Assembly (NCBI RefSeq): GCF_041821085.1
Contig: NZ_JBGUAZ010000001.1
Coordinates: forward strand, 434,001 to 498,000
DNA: 64,000 nucleotides
Direction: 5' to 3'
From: Natrinema sp. HArc-T2
GTDB lineage: Archaea > Halobacteriota > Halobacteria > Halobacteriales > Natrialbaceae
Shown: positions 52,084-60,259 of the stretch, one piece after another
Numbering within the stretch: position 1 is the stretch's first letter
Layout of the letters: the number at the start of each line of letters is the position of its first letter
Position numbers and translations under genes: made by a program
Notes under the pieces: generated by a model
What the model saw: the letters and a program-made list of their open reading frames with translations, nothing else
What the model was told of the DNA's origin: nothing
Database searches by the model: none

Positions 52084-53421
52084 TCAGCTGTCGGCTATCC
52101 CATCGGCCACAGGGCCGGTTCGTTCGGTAATCTGGACGAATACGGAGCCGTCGGGCTGGGTCGTCATCTTCGGGAAGACATCGAGATCGTCCGTGGCCTC
52201 GAGTCGGTACCGGCGTCCGATCGCGGCGAGGACGGCTTTCATCTCGAGACGGGCGAAGTGTCGCCCGATGCAGATTCGAGGTCCGTTTCCGAAGGGAATG
52301 AATTCGAACCCGCGCTCGCGAGCAGTCGTGTCGACCCATCGGCCCGGATCGAACTCGAGCGGGGCATCGTAAAATCGGGGATCGCGGTGGACGCTCCACG
52401 TCGAGAGCAGGACCTCCGCGTCCTCTGGCAGGACATAATCGCCGAGAGTGACGCGTTCGGTCGTCACTCGGGGAATCGCGTGAACGGGCGGGTAAAGACG
52501 GAGCGTCTCGTTGATCACCTGCGTCGTATACTCGAGGGCGGACAAATCCTCGAGTGTCAGGGGGCCGTCGAGGACCGTGTCGAGTTCGGCATAAAACCGA
52601 TCAGCGACGTCGGGATGCGAGCCGATCAGGTGGCAGGCGTAGGTCATCGCGAGCGCGGTCGTTTCGTGGCCGGCAAAGAGCATGCCGACGACTTGGTCGA
52701 GTACTTCTGCTTGGTCGAACTCGGAATCGGGGTCGTCCCGGAGCGCAGCCAGTGTCGCGAGGAGACTCTCGTCTGCTGGCCCGGCTCCGGTCTCGTCGAG
52801 GATCGATCGTGCCCAGTCCCGAAGGCGGTCGGAACCACGCCGGAACTTGCGGCGAGCCGGCGTCGGGACCCAGTCCGGCAGCACCCATGATGTCGGCTCG
52901 AACCAGCCGTTGAGCGCATTGGCGTCCGCCGCGAGCGCGTCGATGTCGGTCGCCGGGAGCGACGCGCCGAACACCACCTCGAAGAGGTTCTCGAGTGCGA
53001 TCGAGCGCATTTCCTCGTCGAGTTGGATGCGTCCACCGGTGGGCCACTCTTCGATACGATTCGCTGTAACCTGCCCCATCGTTTCGGCGTCGTCACCGAT
53101 TCGAGCCGGGGCAAAAAAGTCCTCCATTGCGTGCCGCTGGCGGCGCCACTGATCTCCTTCGACGGAGAGCAGCGCCTCGTCAAAAGCGACTCGAAAATCA
53201 TCGAGTTTCGCGAACGTCTCTCCATTTGACAACGCTGTTTCGATTGTCGACGGTGCAGCGACGACATAAACGTCACGTCCCAGCAATTCCATCCGAAAGA
53301 TATCGCCGGTCGACTCGACCGATTGTCTGACGAAGCCGAACGGGTCGGCAGCGAACGCGGCTGTGTGGCCGATGACTGGCGTCCCCGGTGGTGAAGGCGG
53401 GAGTGAACTCGTCCGTCCCAT
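52084..53421 (-). CDS. cytochrome P450
   Basis: This 445-aa soluble haem monooxygenase has the oxygen-binding I-helix AGHETTA, the K-helix E-T-L-R in NETLRLYPP, and the haem loop FGNGPRICIG with the thiolate ligand Cys384. Its start at ATG 53421 gives MGRTSSLPPSPPGTPVIGH, the proline-rich entry of a class without membrane anchor. The longer frame to 53757 runs through a divergent gene and is rejected. No ferredoxin or reductase is adjacent, so redox partners and substrate are unknown. Confidence 0.93.
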   Translation of the reverse strand: MGRTSSLPPSPPGTPVIGHTAAFAADPFGFVRQSVESTGDIFRMELLGRDVYVVAAPSTIETALSNGETFAKLDDFRVAFDEALLSVEGDQWRRQRHAMEDFFAPARIGDDAETMGQVTANRIEEWPTGGRIQLDEEMRSIALENLFEVVFGASLPATDIDALAADANALNGWFEPTSWVLPDWVPTPARRKFRRGSDRLRDWARSILDETGAGPADESLLATLAALRDDPDSEFDQAEVLDQVVGMLFAGHETTALAMTYACHLIGSHPDVADRFYAELDTVLDGPLTLEDLSALEYTTQVINETLRLYPPVHAIPRVTTERVTLGDYVLPEDAEVLLSTWSVHRDPRFYDAPLEFDPGRWVDTTARERGFEFIPFGNGPRICIGRHFARLEMKAVLAAIGRRYRLEATDDLDVFPKMTTQPDGSVFVQITERTGPVADGIADS

Positions 53422-53607
53422 TTCTCGAGTAAAAGAGTGTCGGTCACTAGAATAGTTCTTTTGAAGCAGACGTTGCGATGGACCGGACTGAGAGTGGACG
53501 ATCGACTGCTTGAAGCTCATGACTACCCGCTCGAAGCGACCGGCGATCACTGATCCGTAAGCGCAGAGAGGAAAAGGCCCATTAGTTTCACGACACATCT
53601 CTCCGGT

Positions 53608-53943
53608 ATGGGACTCGGCAGCACTGCAAAGAAGATTCAGACCCTCTCGGATCGGGCCGAGGCGATGTACAAGCAGGTCCAGAAACTCCAGCAGCGGATC
53701 ACGGGGCTCGAGGAGAAGGCAGAGGAAACCCACGAGACGGTCACGCGCATGGACCACCAGCTCACCGAACAGCGCGCGCTCTTGCTCGCGATTGCAGAAG
53801 AGCAGGGAATCGATGGCGAAGCGGTCCTTGCAGAGGCGGCGATCGACGATGCTGAAGCCGAGACCGACGCTGATACCGCCGACTCAGCGACGAACGCGGA
53901 CGCAGCGTCCGACACAGCCTCCGGCGACGCGACCGCCGAATAG
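53608..53943 (+). CDS. DUF5798-type coiled-coil protein
   Basis: This 111-aa protein starts MGLGSTAKKIQTLSDRAEAMYKQVQKLQQRI and forms one long coiled coil to about residue 65, followed by an acidic Ala/Asp-rich disordered tail. It is a conserved small haloarchaeal protein of unknown function. It is divergent from the P450 gene. Confidence 0.8.
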   Translation: MGLGSTAKKIQTLSDRAEAMYKQVQKLQQRITGLEEKAEETHETVTRMDHQLTEQRALLLAIAEEQGIDGEAVLAEAAIDDAEAETDADTADSATNADAASDTASGDATAE

Positions 53944-53979
53944 CGACACGACGAGTCACGGGCGTGCCGACACTAACTG

Positions 53980-53996
53980 GCAGCAGGCCGTTTCAG
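53980..53996. repeat. short remnant of dispersed palindrome (copy F)
   Basis: On the minus strand CTGAAACGGCCTGCTG matches the terminal CTGAGACGGTCTGCTG of copy B at 14 of 16 bases, and again the TGA is the stop codon of the minus-strand gene to the right. The rest of the element is not recognisable. Confidence 0.4.
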
Positions 53997-54403
53997 GCAA
54001 TCAGCCGGCGGTGCTCGACTTTCATACACCGGTCCTGAACGACAGTTCGACCGTCGGCTGCAGCACGGGCCGCGGCGTCGTCGTCGCGAATTCCCGATTG
54101 GGTCCAGATCGCGTTCACGTCACCGCGCTCGAGGACGGCGTCGACGACGTCACTGACTTCCTCACTGGGCCGGAACACACAGACGACATCGATCGATTCG
54201 TCGACGGCTGCCAGCGAGTCGTACGCCTCGCGGCCGAAGATATCGTCTGCGAACGGATTGACTGGAACGATATCGTAGCCGTGCTCGAGCATGTACTTCG
54301 GGACGTTGTGGGCTGCTTTCCCGGGCGTGCTCGAGCAGCCAACGACTGCGATCGTGTCGTATGCGAGCACGGCCTCGATGTCGTCGGTAGAGTCGACCGT
54401 CAT
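53993..54403 (-). CDS. CoA-binding domain protein (YccU-like)
   Basis: This 136-aa Rossmann-type CoA-binding protein has IAVVGCSSTPGKAAHNVPKYMLEHGYDIVPVNP in the N-terminal part (read in pieces) and VVQDRCMKVEH at the end, both conserved in the family. The ATG at 54403 gives MTVDSTDDIEA; the longer frame adds unrelated residues. The role is unknown; related proteins bind CoA derivatives. Confidence 0.88.
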   Translation of the reverse strand: MTVDSTDDIEAVLAYDTIAVVGCSSTPGKAAHNVPKYMLEHGYDIVPVNPFADDIFGREAYDSLAAVDESIDVVCVFRPSEEVSDVVDAVLERGDVNAIWTQSGIRDDDAAARAAADGRTVVQDRCMKVEHRRLIA

Positions 54404-54484
54404 ACCACGGCGTAAGGACGCGACGGTGAAACGTCTCAGGGTCGCGGCGAGGAGAGCGGCCACGGTCGCTCGAGCACGCCGACG

Positions 54485-55540
54485 TTAGATATCGACCGCG
54501 AACTCGAAGTCGTGAGCAGCCACCGCGAACTCCCCGAGGAGCGTCGCCGCCGCGTCGAGATCGTCGAGATCGAGGACCTCGACGGGCGTGTGCATATAGC
54601 GGTTGGGCACGCCGAGGTTGAGCGACGGGATCCCGCCGCGTGACGTGTAGAACGCGTCTGCATCCGTCCCGGTCCGGCTGCCCGCTGCCTGTAACTGCAC
54701 CTCGATGTCGGCGTTGGACGCGACCTCGCGGGCAGCCTCGACGACCCGCGGATGGTTCGCGCTGCCACGTGTGATGACCGGCCCGCCGCCGAGTTCGATC
54801 CCGTTTTTCTCGCCCGCGGGTGTGCTCGGCGCATCCGTCGCGTGGGTGACGTCAGTCGCGACGACGACGTCAGGCTCGAGGTCGAACCCGACCATTTTCG
54901 CACCTTGCAGGCCGAGTTCTTCTTGTACTGTCGAGACGGCGTAGACCGTCGCGTCGGGGTCCGCGGCAGCGGCACGGCGAAGCCCTTCTGCCGCAGCCCA
55001 CACGCCGATGCGGTTGTCCAACCCCCGTGCTGCGATGCGGTCGTTTTCCAACTCGCTGATCGTCTGCTCAACGGTGATCGGGTCACCACGTTCGACCAAC
55101 TTCGCAGCCTCGTCCGCATCGCTTGCGCCGATGTCGATATGCTGTTCGTCGATGTCCTCGAGCGATTCGTCCTCCTGGTCACGCATGTGAATTGCTGTCT
55201 GACCGATCACGCCCGGCACCCGACCGTCGTCCGTGTGAATGCGGACGTGCTGGCCCTTCGAGACTGTCCGATCGGCGCCACCGATCGCCGTCATGCGAAT
55301 CGCGCCGTTGTCCTCGATATCTCGCACCATAAAGCCGATTTCGTCGCCGTGGCCGGCGAGTGCGACTGTCGGCTCGCCGCCCTCGAGGACGGCAACGGCG
55401 TTTCCGTACGCATCAGTCCGCACCTCGTCGGCGAACTCCTCGACGTACTCGACCCAGTGACGTTGGCCGGCTGTCTCGAAGCCGGACGGCGTCGCGGTCG
55501 TGAGCAACGTCTCGAGGAACGCTCGTCGTGGTTGGTCCAT
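54485..55540 (-). CDS. M42-family metallo-aminopeptidase
   Basis: This 351-aa protein resembles archaeal tetrahedral (TET) aminopeptidases and cellulase-like M42 enzymes. Di-zinc ligands are visible in LAGHGDEIGFMV, ARGLDNRIGVWA, VQEELGLQGAK and VATDVTHATDAP, with the distal His in RYMHTPVEVLDLDDL. It trims peptides released by the proteasome. The ATG at 55540 gives MDQPRRAFLETLL, the family start. Confidence 0.93.
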   Translation of the reverse strand: MDQPRRAFLETLLTTATPSGFETAGQRHWVEYVEEFADEVRTDAYGNAVAVLEGGEPTVALAGHGDEIGFMVRDIEDNGAIRMTAIGGADRTVSKGQHVRIHTDDGRVPGVIGQTAIHMRDQEDESLEDIDEQHIDIGASDADEAAKLVERGDPITVEQTISELENDRIAARGLDNRIGVWAAAEGLRRAAAADPDATVYAVSTVQEELGLQGAKMVGFDLEPDVVVATDVTHATDAPSTPAGEKNGIELGGGPVITRGSANHPRVVEAAREVASNADIEVQLQAAGSRTGTDADAFYTSRGGIPSLNLGVPNRYMHTPVEVLDLDDLDAAATLLGEFAVAAHDFEFAVDI

Positions 55541-55631
55541 ACCCGACCTTCGTGGGCCCTGTGCGTGAAAATACCGGTCTCTCGACACTGGTGTGAGCAA
55601 CGAACGGGAAAACAGCGACGACCGCGAGTAC

Positions 55632-56264
55632 TCAGGGCGAGAGACCAGCCGTCCGAATCGTTGGCTCGTCGCCATCGGTCGACTCCTCGAGTTCGATGAC
55701 GGCGTCGAACAGCTGTTTGAGCGTGTTCATCGTTTGATCGTCGTGTGCCGTCGCGTCGATGACGTACAGCCCCAGCGCGTCGGCGCTCTGAATACGGCCC
55801 GTGAATACGTGGAGGAATCGAAACACGGTCTGGAGATCTGAGTACATCAGCAGCGTCGAAACGGAGTGCATGAGCACGCGGTTCTCGGTGTGCCCCCGCG
55901 TCTCGTAGAACTCCTGAAGGAATTCGGAGAGTTTGATCCCGATGCCAGTCATGTCGACGGGCGACGAGGCGTATTTAATCCGCGGATCGTCGTCGATGGT
56001 CCCGATACCGCGCTGTTTCGTGACACAGTCGACGACACCGACATCGGGTTCGACGCCGTCGTCGATACGGGTATCGAAGCCCTCGAGAACCTTGTCGGCG
56101 CTGTCTTTGGTGGTGACGATGATCGATCCATCCCCACGGTTTGCCCCACTTGCGAGGATGTCGAAGGCAATCTGGCGTTTGCCTGTCAGTGGCGGACCCG
56201 TGACGAGTACGTTCGTCCCTGGATCGAGGTCGGCGTCCGGAAGGACATCTGCAAGGTCATACAT
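55632..56264 (-). CDS. RAD55/KaiC-like ATPase
   Basis: This 210-aa RecA-superfamily protein has a Walker A-like VTGPPLTGKRQIAFDIL and a Walker B-like strand ALGLYVIDATAHDD. It has no DNA-binding extension and no histidine-kinase domains. Haloarchaea possess many such short paralogues, often in signalling. ATG 56264 gives MYDLADVLPDADLDPGTNVLV, the typical start; longer upstream frame to 56405 is less protein-like. Confidence 0.8.
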   Translation of the reverse strand: MYDLADVLPDADLDPGTNVLVTGPPLTGKRQIAFDILASGANRGDGSIIVTTKDSADKVLEGFDTRIDDGVEPDVGVVDCVTKQRGIGTIDDDPRIKYASSPVDMTGIGIKLSEFLQEFYETRGHTENRVLMHSVSTLLMYSDLQTVFRFLHVFTGRIQSADALGLYVIDATAHDDQTMNTLKQLFDAVIELEESTDGDEPTIRTAGLSP

Positions 56265-56437
56265 AACGGGATACTCACATCCATCGCCGTGGCGACGAGC
56301 TGGTACCACAGCCCACCCGGTAGCCGGCGTGTTAGTTGGAAATACGTGAAGCGGCTTATAGAACTTTTGATTAGAAACCCCCTCGATTATGTGATGTTGT
56401 ATCACATTTCGGTCGATTGCTATCGTGCGTACGTGTC

Positions 56438-57298
56438 CTATAGCGAGAGCGAAAGCTCGAGGGCGACGCGTCCGATGATGAACGCCAGTGCGGCGAGAAA
56501 CATCCCATATTTGAGGTGCGATTGGCCGGCAGTCGGATTCTCGAAACTCTCGTAGGCGGCGACCAGCATGATGGCATCAGCAGGTGCGACGACGAGCAGA
56601 TATGCGACACCGAACTCCGCACGCAGGTACGGAATCGGACTGGCGACGACGGCTGCCACGAGTAAGACGGCTGCGACGACGAGCGCACGGCGTTCCCCGA
56701 TCGCGATCGGCAGGGTGTGCAGCCCCTCTTCGCGATCTCCTTCGATATCTTCAACGTCCTTGATGATCTCCCGGGTTAGCGTTGCAATCGCCGCGAGCAC
56801 GAACAGCACGACCGCTGGTCCGATCTCACTCCCATCGATCGCTGCAGCCCCAAAGAGGAACGTGCTGCCGACCAGATAGGCGACGAGTGCATTGCCCACG
56901 CCGGGCAACCCCTTGAAAAACTCGGTGTATGCGACCAACGCGAGGAGATTGACGGTCGCAATCGCGATCGCCAACCGCGGCAGTATCAGCGCGAAGGCGA
57001 CCGCGCCAGCAAAGAGTGTAATACTGAATGCTAGCGCACCTCGTGGACTCACTGCCCCGCGGGGAATCGCCCGCTCGGGCTGGTTGATCCGGTCGATCTC
57101 TCGATCGAAGTAGTCGTTGATCGCATTTCCCGCACCGACTGCCAATCCTGTTGCCGCGACCGCAGCGACGACCGCCATCGGCTCCTCGGACACGCCGCCG
57201 GCGATGAACGACCCGATAAACGTCAATACGCTCGCCGCGATGACGTTTATCGGTCGCGTCAACTCGAGCAACCCACGACCTGTCTCGCCGACTGTCAT
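56438..57298 (-). CDS. digeranylgeranylglyceryl phosphate synthase (UbiA family)
   Basis: This 286-aa membrane prenyltransferase adds the second geranylgeranyl chain in archaeal ether-lipid synthesis. The two Asp-rich motifs are NAINDYFDREIDRINQPERAIPRG near residue 60 and REIIKDVEDIEGDREEG near residue 175. It has about eight to nine helices. The ATG at 57298 gives the family-typical LLELTRPINV within the first 20 residues. Confidence 0.93.
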   Translation of the reverse strand: MTVGETGRGLLELTRPINVIAASVLTFIGSFIAGGVSEEPMAVVAAVAATGLAVGAGNAINDYFDREIDRINQPERAIPRGAVSPRGALAFSITLFAGAVAFALILPRLAIAIATVNLLALVAYTEFFKGLPGVGNALVAYLVGSTFLFGAAAIDGSEIGPAVVLFVLAAIATLTREIIKDVEDIEGDREEGLHTLPIAIGERRALVVAAVLLVAAVVASPIPYLRAEFGVAYLLVVAPADAIMLVAAYESFENPTAGQSHLKYGMFLAALAFIIGRVALELSLSL

Positions 57299-57429
57299 AC
57301 GCGGGCATGCTCATGGAACGTGGTTAAACGGTGCGATCCGCCGCTGTGGTCGGCGTGGCGAACCTCTAGAACAGACCGCTATCCGATCGGCCACCGGAGC
57401 TGTGTTTGGATCCCGCCCCGGCGCAGCGT

Positions 57430-57516
57430 TTCATACGGTCTGCTGTCCCGATGTCCCGGTGGGCCCGCAGGACGGTCGCGGGTGCACAGGCACTGCCTGA
57501 CAGGAGCCCGTATCAG
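57430..57516. repeat. dispersed intergenic palindrome, copy D
   Basis: This 87-bp imperfect palindrome begins TCATACGGTCTGCTGTC and ends CTGACAGGAGCCCGTATCAG. Left end and complement of right end match at 13 of 15 bases. CCGCAGGACGGTCGCGG at the centre is identical to the complement of copy B. The TCA at its right end is the complement of the stop of the small gene next to it. Confidence 0.75.
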
Positions 57517-57695
57517 CGCCACTCCTCGAGATCACAGAGCAGATCACTTTCGACCGCGAGCCATTCGCTCACTCGCTCGTCGTCGCTTGCGTCCACGGGA
57601 ACGGCGGTCCAGACGTCCTCCTCGTCGGCCAGCAACTCGAGTGGCGTCGTGCCGGACTGCGCCTCGCCTGGCATCGGGGCCTCGGCTTCCGTCAT
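57513..57695 (-). CDS. 60-aa haloarchaeal protein of unknown function
   Basis: A small acidic protein with GTTPLELLADEEDVWTAVPVDASDDERVSEWL and ending DLLCDLEEWR (read in pieces). The W-T-A-V-P-V-D and terminal E-E-W-R are recognisable features of a conserved small haloarchaeal family (DUF7511-like). Start ATG 57695 is preferred to the longer frame. It ends inside repeat copy D. Confidence 0.72.
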   Translation of the reverse strand: MTEAEAPMPGEAQSGTTPLELLADEEDVWTAVPVDASDDERVSEWLAVESDLLCDLEEWR

Positions 57696-57843
57696 GGTCT
57701 GTGTCGGCCTTGGAACCTCATGCTCAAGGTCCCCGTCGGTGATTATCAGCGGATGAAAATCACCGATAGTGGGTGTGTCGATCACTGTCGAGTCCGGTGA
57801 AAATCGAGTGACTTATACGGGTCCGTCGGGAACAAATCGGTGA

Positions 57844-57918
57844 GGGCGCTTAGCTCAGTCTGGACAGAGTACTTGGCTTCGGACCAAGCTGTCACGGGTT
57901 CAAATCCTGTAGCGCCCA
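57844..57918 (+). tRNA. tRNA-Arg (anticodon TCG)
   Basis: The acceptor stem GGGCGCT pairs with AGCGCCC, followed by discriminator A. The D-arm is GCTCAGTCTGGACAGAGT-like, the anticodon stem CTTGG/CCAAG encloses loop CTTCGGA with anticodon TCG at 57879-57881, and the T-arm contains GGTTCAAATCC. No intron. A TATA-like ACTTATACGG lies about 30 nt upstream. It reads CGA codons. Confidence 0.96.
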
Positions 57919-57991
57919 TCCGTTTTCCGGTTGGTTCGCAGTTGTGGACTATACTTCGCCGATGAGATAGGAGGCCTGCTGCAGAGAGTCG

Positions 57992-59281
57992 TTAGTCTTC
58001 AGCAGGAGCCTGTGTCGACGTCTCTCGAGCAGGGGCCGGTGGTTCGTGCGTCCCGAATTCCGGATGGGTCTCCTCCATCCAGAGAGACACGATTGCTCCG
58101 GAGACGAACATCAAGGCGGCGGTCATGTAGAATGCGGCCTCGAGGTTTACGAACTCCATCGAGAGCCCGATCAGGATCGCGCCGACGCCGTAGCCGGCGT
58201 CGCGCCACATCCGGTAGACGCCCATCCCTGCCGACCGCCAGGTCGGGTGGGCGGCATCGCTTGGGACCGTCATCAGGTTCGGGTAGAGCAGCGCCATGCC
58301 GAGCCCGGAAACGGCGGCTAAGACTGCCCACGGGAGGTAGCTATCGACGAACACCATCCCGAGGACGCCTGCGCCGGCGAGGAACATTCCGACGATGACC
58401 GGCGGGCGGCGACCGATGCGGTCTGCGAGGCCGCCGGTGCCGATCTGGAGGAAGTACATCGCGCTGTGGACCCCGACGACGACCCCGACAGCTTCGATTG
58501 CGAGACCCTGACTCGTGAGATACAGCGGGACAGCGATCCAGAACAGCGTATCGACGAAGTTCTCGATGTGGCCGGCTTGGGCCGCCGCGAACAGCGTCTT
58601 GTCGCCGTAGGTCGCGCGCTTTAGCACCTCGTTGAACGGCAGGTTCGCATCGTGGTGGTCGTCGTCGCCCTCGAGGTGGGCGAGTTGAACCGTCTCTTTG
58701 ATGAGGAAAATCGAGATCAGGAACGCGAGCACCACCACAGCAGCCAGGAAGTAGAACGGCTCGGGCCGGAGGCTGGTCTGGCCGGCGATCACACCGGTGA
58801 GCCACGCACCCACAGCGACGCCGGTGTAGCCAAAGGCCTCGTCGATCCCGACGGCAAGGCCGCGCTGATCGGGGCTCGCGAGGTCGATCTTGGCGTTGAT
58901 CGCCATACTCCAGGTGAGCGCCTGGTTGATCCCCAGGAGGACGTTCCCGACGGTGATCCACCACCAGTTGGGTGCGAAAATGAGGATCACCGGAATCGGC
59001 AGCGCGGTGAGCCAGCCACTGACGAGCACCGGCTTCCGACCGTATTCTTCGCCCCACTTGCCGGCATAGAGGTTGAGCAATGCCTTGACGAAGCCGAAGG
59101 AGACGACGAACGAGCCGATGACGAAAAACGACTCGACGCCGAGGACGTCCTCGCCCAGCACGGGGACGACAGTGCGCTCCGACCCGATCGTTAGGCCGGT
59201 TGCAAAGACCAGCAGCACGTGCAGCGAGAACTGTCCGAGGTGTTCTCGGATTCCCTGTGTCAGCTCGGTCGTCTCGCTCAT
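57992..59281 (-). CDS. major facilitator superfamily transporter
   Basis: This 429-aa protein has about twelve transmembrane helices and MFS-type loops such as NLYAGKWGEEYGRKPVLVSG between helices 2 and 3 and GGLADRIGRRPPVIVG between helices 8 and 9. The substrate is not evident. It is divergent from a bacterio-opsin-activator-type regulator gene, with a perfect palindrome between them, suggesting control by that regulator. Confidence 0.9.
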   Translation of the reverse strand: MSETTELTQGIREHLGQFSLHVLLVFATGLTIGSERTVVPVLGEDVLGVESFFVIGSFVVSFGFVKALLNLYAGKWGEEYGRKPVLVSGWLTALPIPVILIFAPNWWWITVGNVLLGINQALTWSMAINAKIDLASPDQRGLAVGIDEAFGYTGVAVGAWLTGVIAGQTSLRPEPFYFLAAVVVLAFLISIFLIKETVQLAHLEGDDDHHDANLPFNEVLKRATYGDKTLFAAAQAGHIENFVDTLFWIAVPLYLTSQGLAIEAVGVVVGVHSAMYFLQIGTGGLADRIGRRPPVIVGMFLAGAGVLGMVFVDSYLPWAVLAAVSGLGMALLYPNLMTVPSDAAHPTWRSAGMGVYRMWRDAGYGVGAILIGLSMEFVNLEAAFYMTAALMFVSGAIVSLWMEETHPEFGTHEPPAPARETSTQAPAED

Positions 59282-59422
59282 GGATTATACGATCACACAG
59301 CGGGTGGCGTCCAGCTCGCGTTCGGATCGAGTCTCGTCAGTTCGCAGCCATCTGTTCCTGTCGCTCGCGTTCGCGTCGATCATTCGTGGTCATCCGTACG
59401 AACTAGTCTCGAATATAGGTAC

Positions 59423-59440
59423 TGCCGGTCATGACCGGCA
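59423..59440. promoter_or_regulatory. perfect 18-bp palindrome in divergent promoter region
   Basis: TGCCGGTCATGACCGGCA has 9-bp arms and no spacer. A TATA-like GAATATAGG ends about 4 nt before it and the regulator ATG follows 32 nt after it, so it covers the expected transcription start of the HTH gene. It is a candidate operator. Confidence 0.6.
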
Positions 59441-59472
59441 CCATTACATCGTTATCGACCGAAGGAGAGCAC

Positions 59473-60207
59473 ATGAGCTTGTACGAGGCCTCGTTCCGAG
59501 TGAAACACGAGTGTCCTTACCGGGCGCTTTCGGAACGCTATCCGGATCTGACGATCCGTGAGTGGTATCTGAGCGACTGTCAGGTACTCGAGATCACGTC
59601 CGCGGAAACGCCGACGGACGAGTTACTCGCCGACCTCGAGGAACTCGGAACGATCTTGCACCGATCGATCGACGAGAGCGGGCTGCACGTCGTCACGCAG
59701 GCGTGTCTCTGTTCGCTCGAGGAGTCGATCATCGACCGGTTCGAGGCGCACAACTGTCTGTATCAGCCGCCGACGGTTCACCGCCAGGGCTGGGAACACT
59801 ACACGGTGATCGCGTTTGACGAGGCCGACGTGCGAGACCTCATCCGGGACCTCGAGGCGGATCGGGATATCGACGTCCTCTCCAAGACTGCCATCTCGGA
59901 ACAGGGAATTCCCCACAGCATGCTGGCCCCGGTCGATCGACTCTTCGAGGATCTTACCGACCGACAGTTGGCGGCGCTCCGGCTGGCTCTCGAGAGCGGC
60001 TACTACGAGCAGCCACGACAGACGTCGCTGCGTGAGTTGGCCGATCGAACAGCCGTCGCCCGGTCGACGTACGAAGAACACCTTCGGAAGGCGGAGAACA
60101 AGCTGCTGACGAACGCCGGCGAGTTCCTGCGGATGGTGACCGCGACGGCTGTGAGCGATCCGCTCCGGGTCGAGCAGTCGAGAGCGCCCGAACGGCGTGC
60201 CGACTGA
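59473..60207 (+). CDS. HTH-10 (bacterio-opsin activator type) transcriptional regulator
   Basis: This 244-aa protein has an N-terminal sensing part (SLYEASFRVKHECPYRALSERYPDLTI..., read in pieces; ISEQGIPHSM) and the C-terminal HTH_10 domain LTDRQLAALRLALESGYYEQPRQ, TSLRELADRTAVARSTYEEHLRKAENKLL. The Cys-Pro at CPYR and CLCSLE may sense metals or redox. Shine-Dalgarno-like GAAGGAGA is 5 nt before the ATG at 59473. It faces the MFS gene. Confidence 0.9.
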   Translation: MSLYEASFRVKHECPYRALSERYPDLTIREWYLSDCQVLEITSAETPTDELLADLEELGTILHRSIDESGLHVVTQACLCSLEESIIDRFEAHNCLYQPPTVHRQGWEHYTVIAFDEADVRDLIRDLEADRDIDVLSKTAISEQGIPHSMLAPVDRLFEDLTDRQLAALRLALESGYYEQPRQTSLRELADRTAVARSTYEEHLRKAENKLLTNAGEFLRMVTATAVSDPLRVEQSRAPERRAD

Positions 60208-60259
60208 CGGCTGTCGGCTCTCGAGTCCCCTCTTTCACTCTCTCTCGCCGACAACTGCC

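Noticed and set aside
57844-59281. tRNA-Arg as an integration site for a mobile island
   Set aside because: I found no repeat of the tRNA 3' end downstream and no integrase gene; neighbouring genes have ordinary composition.
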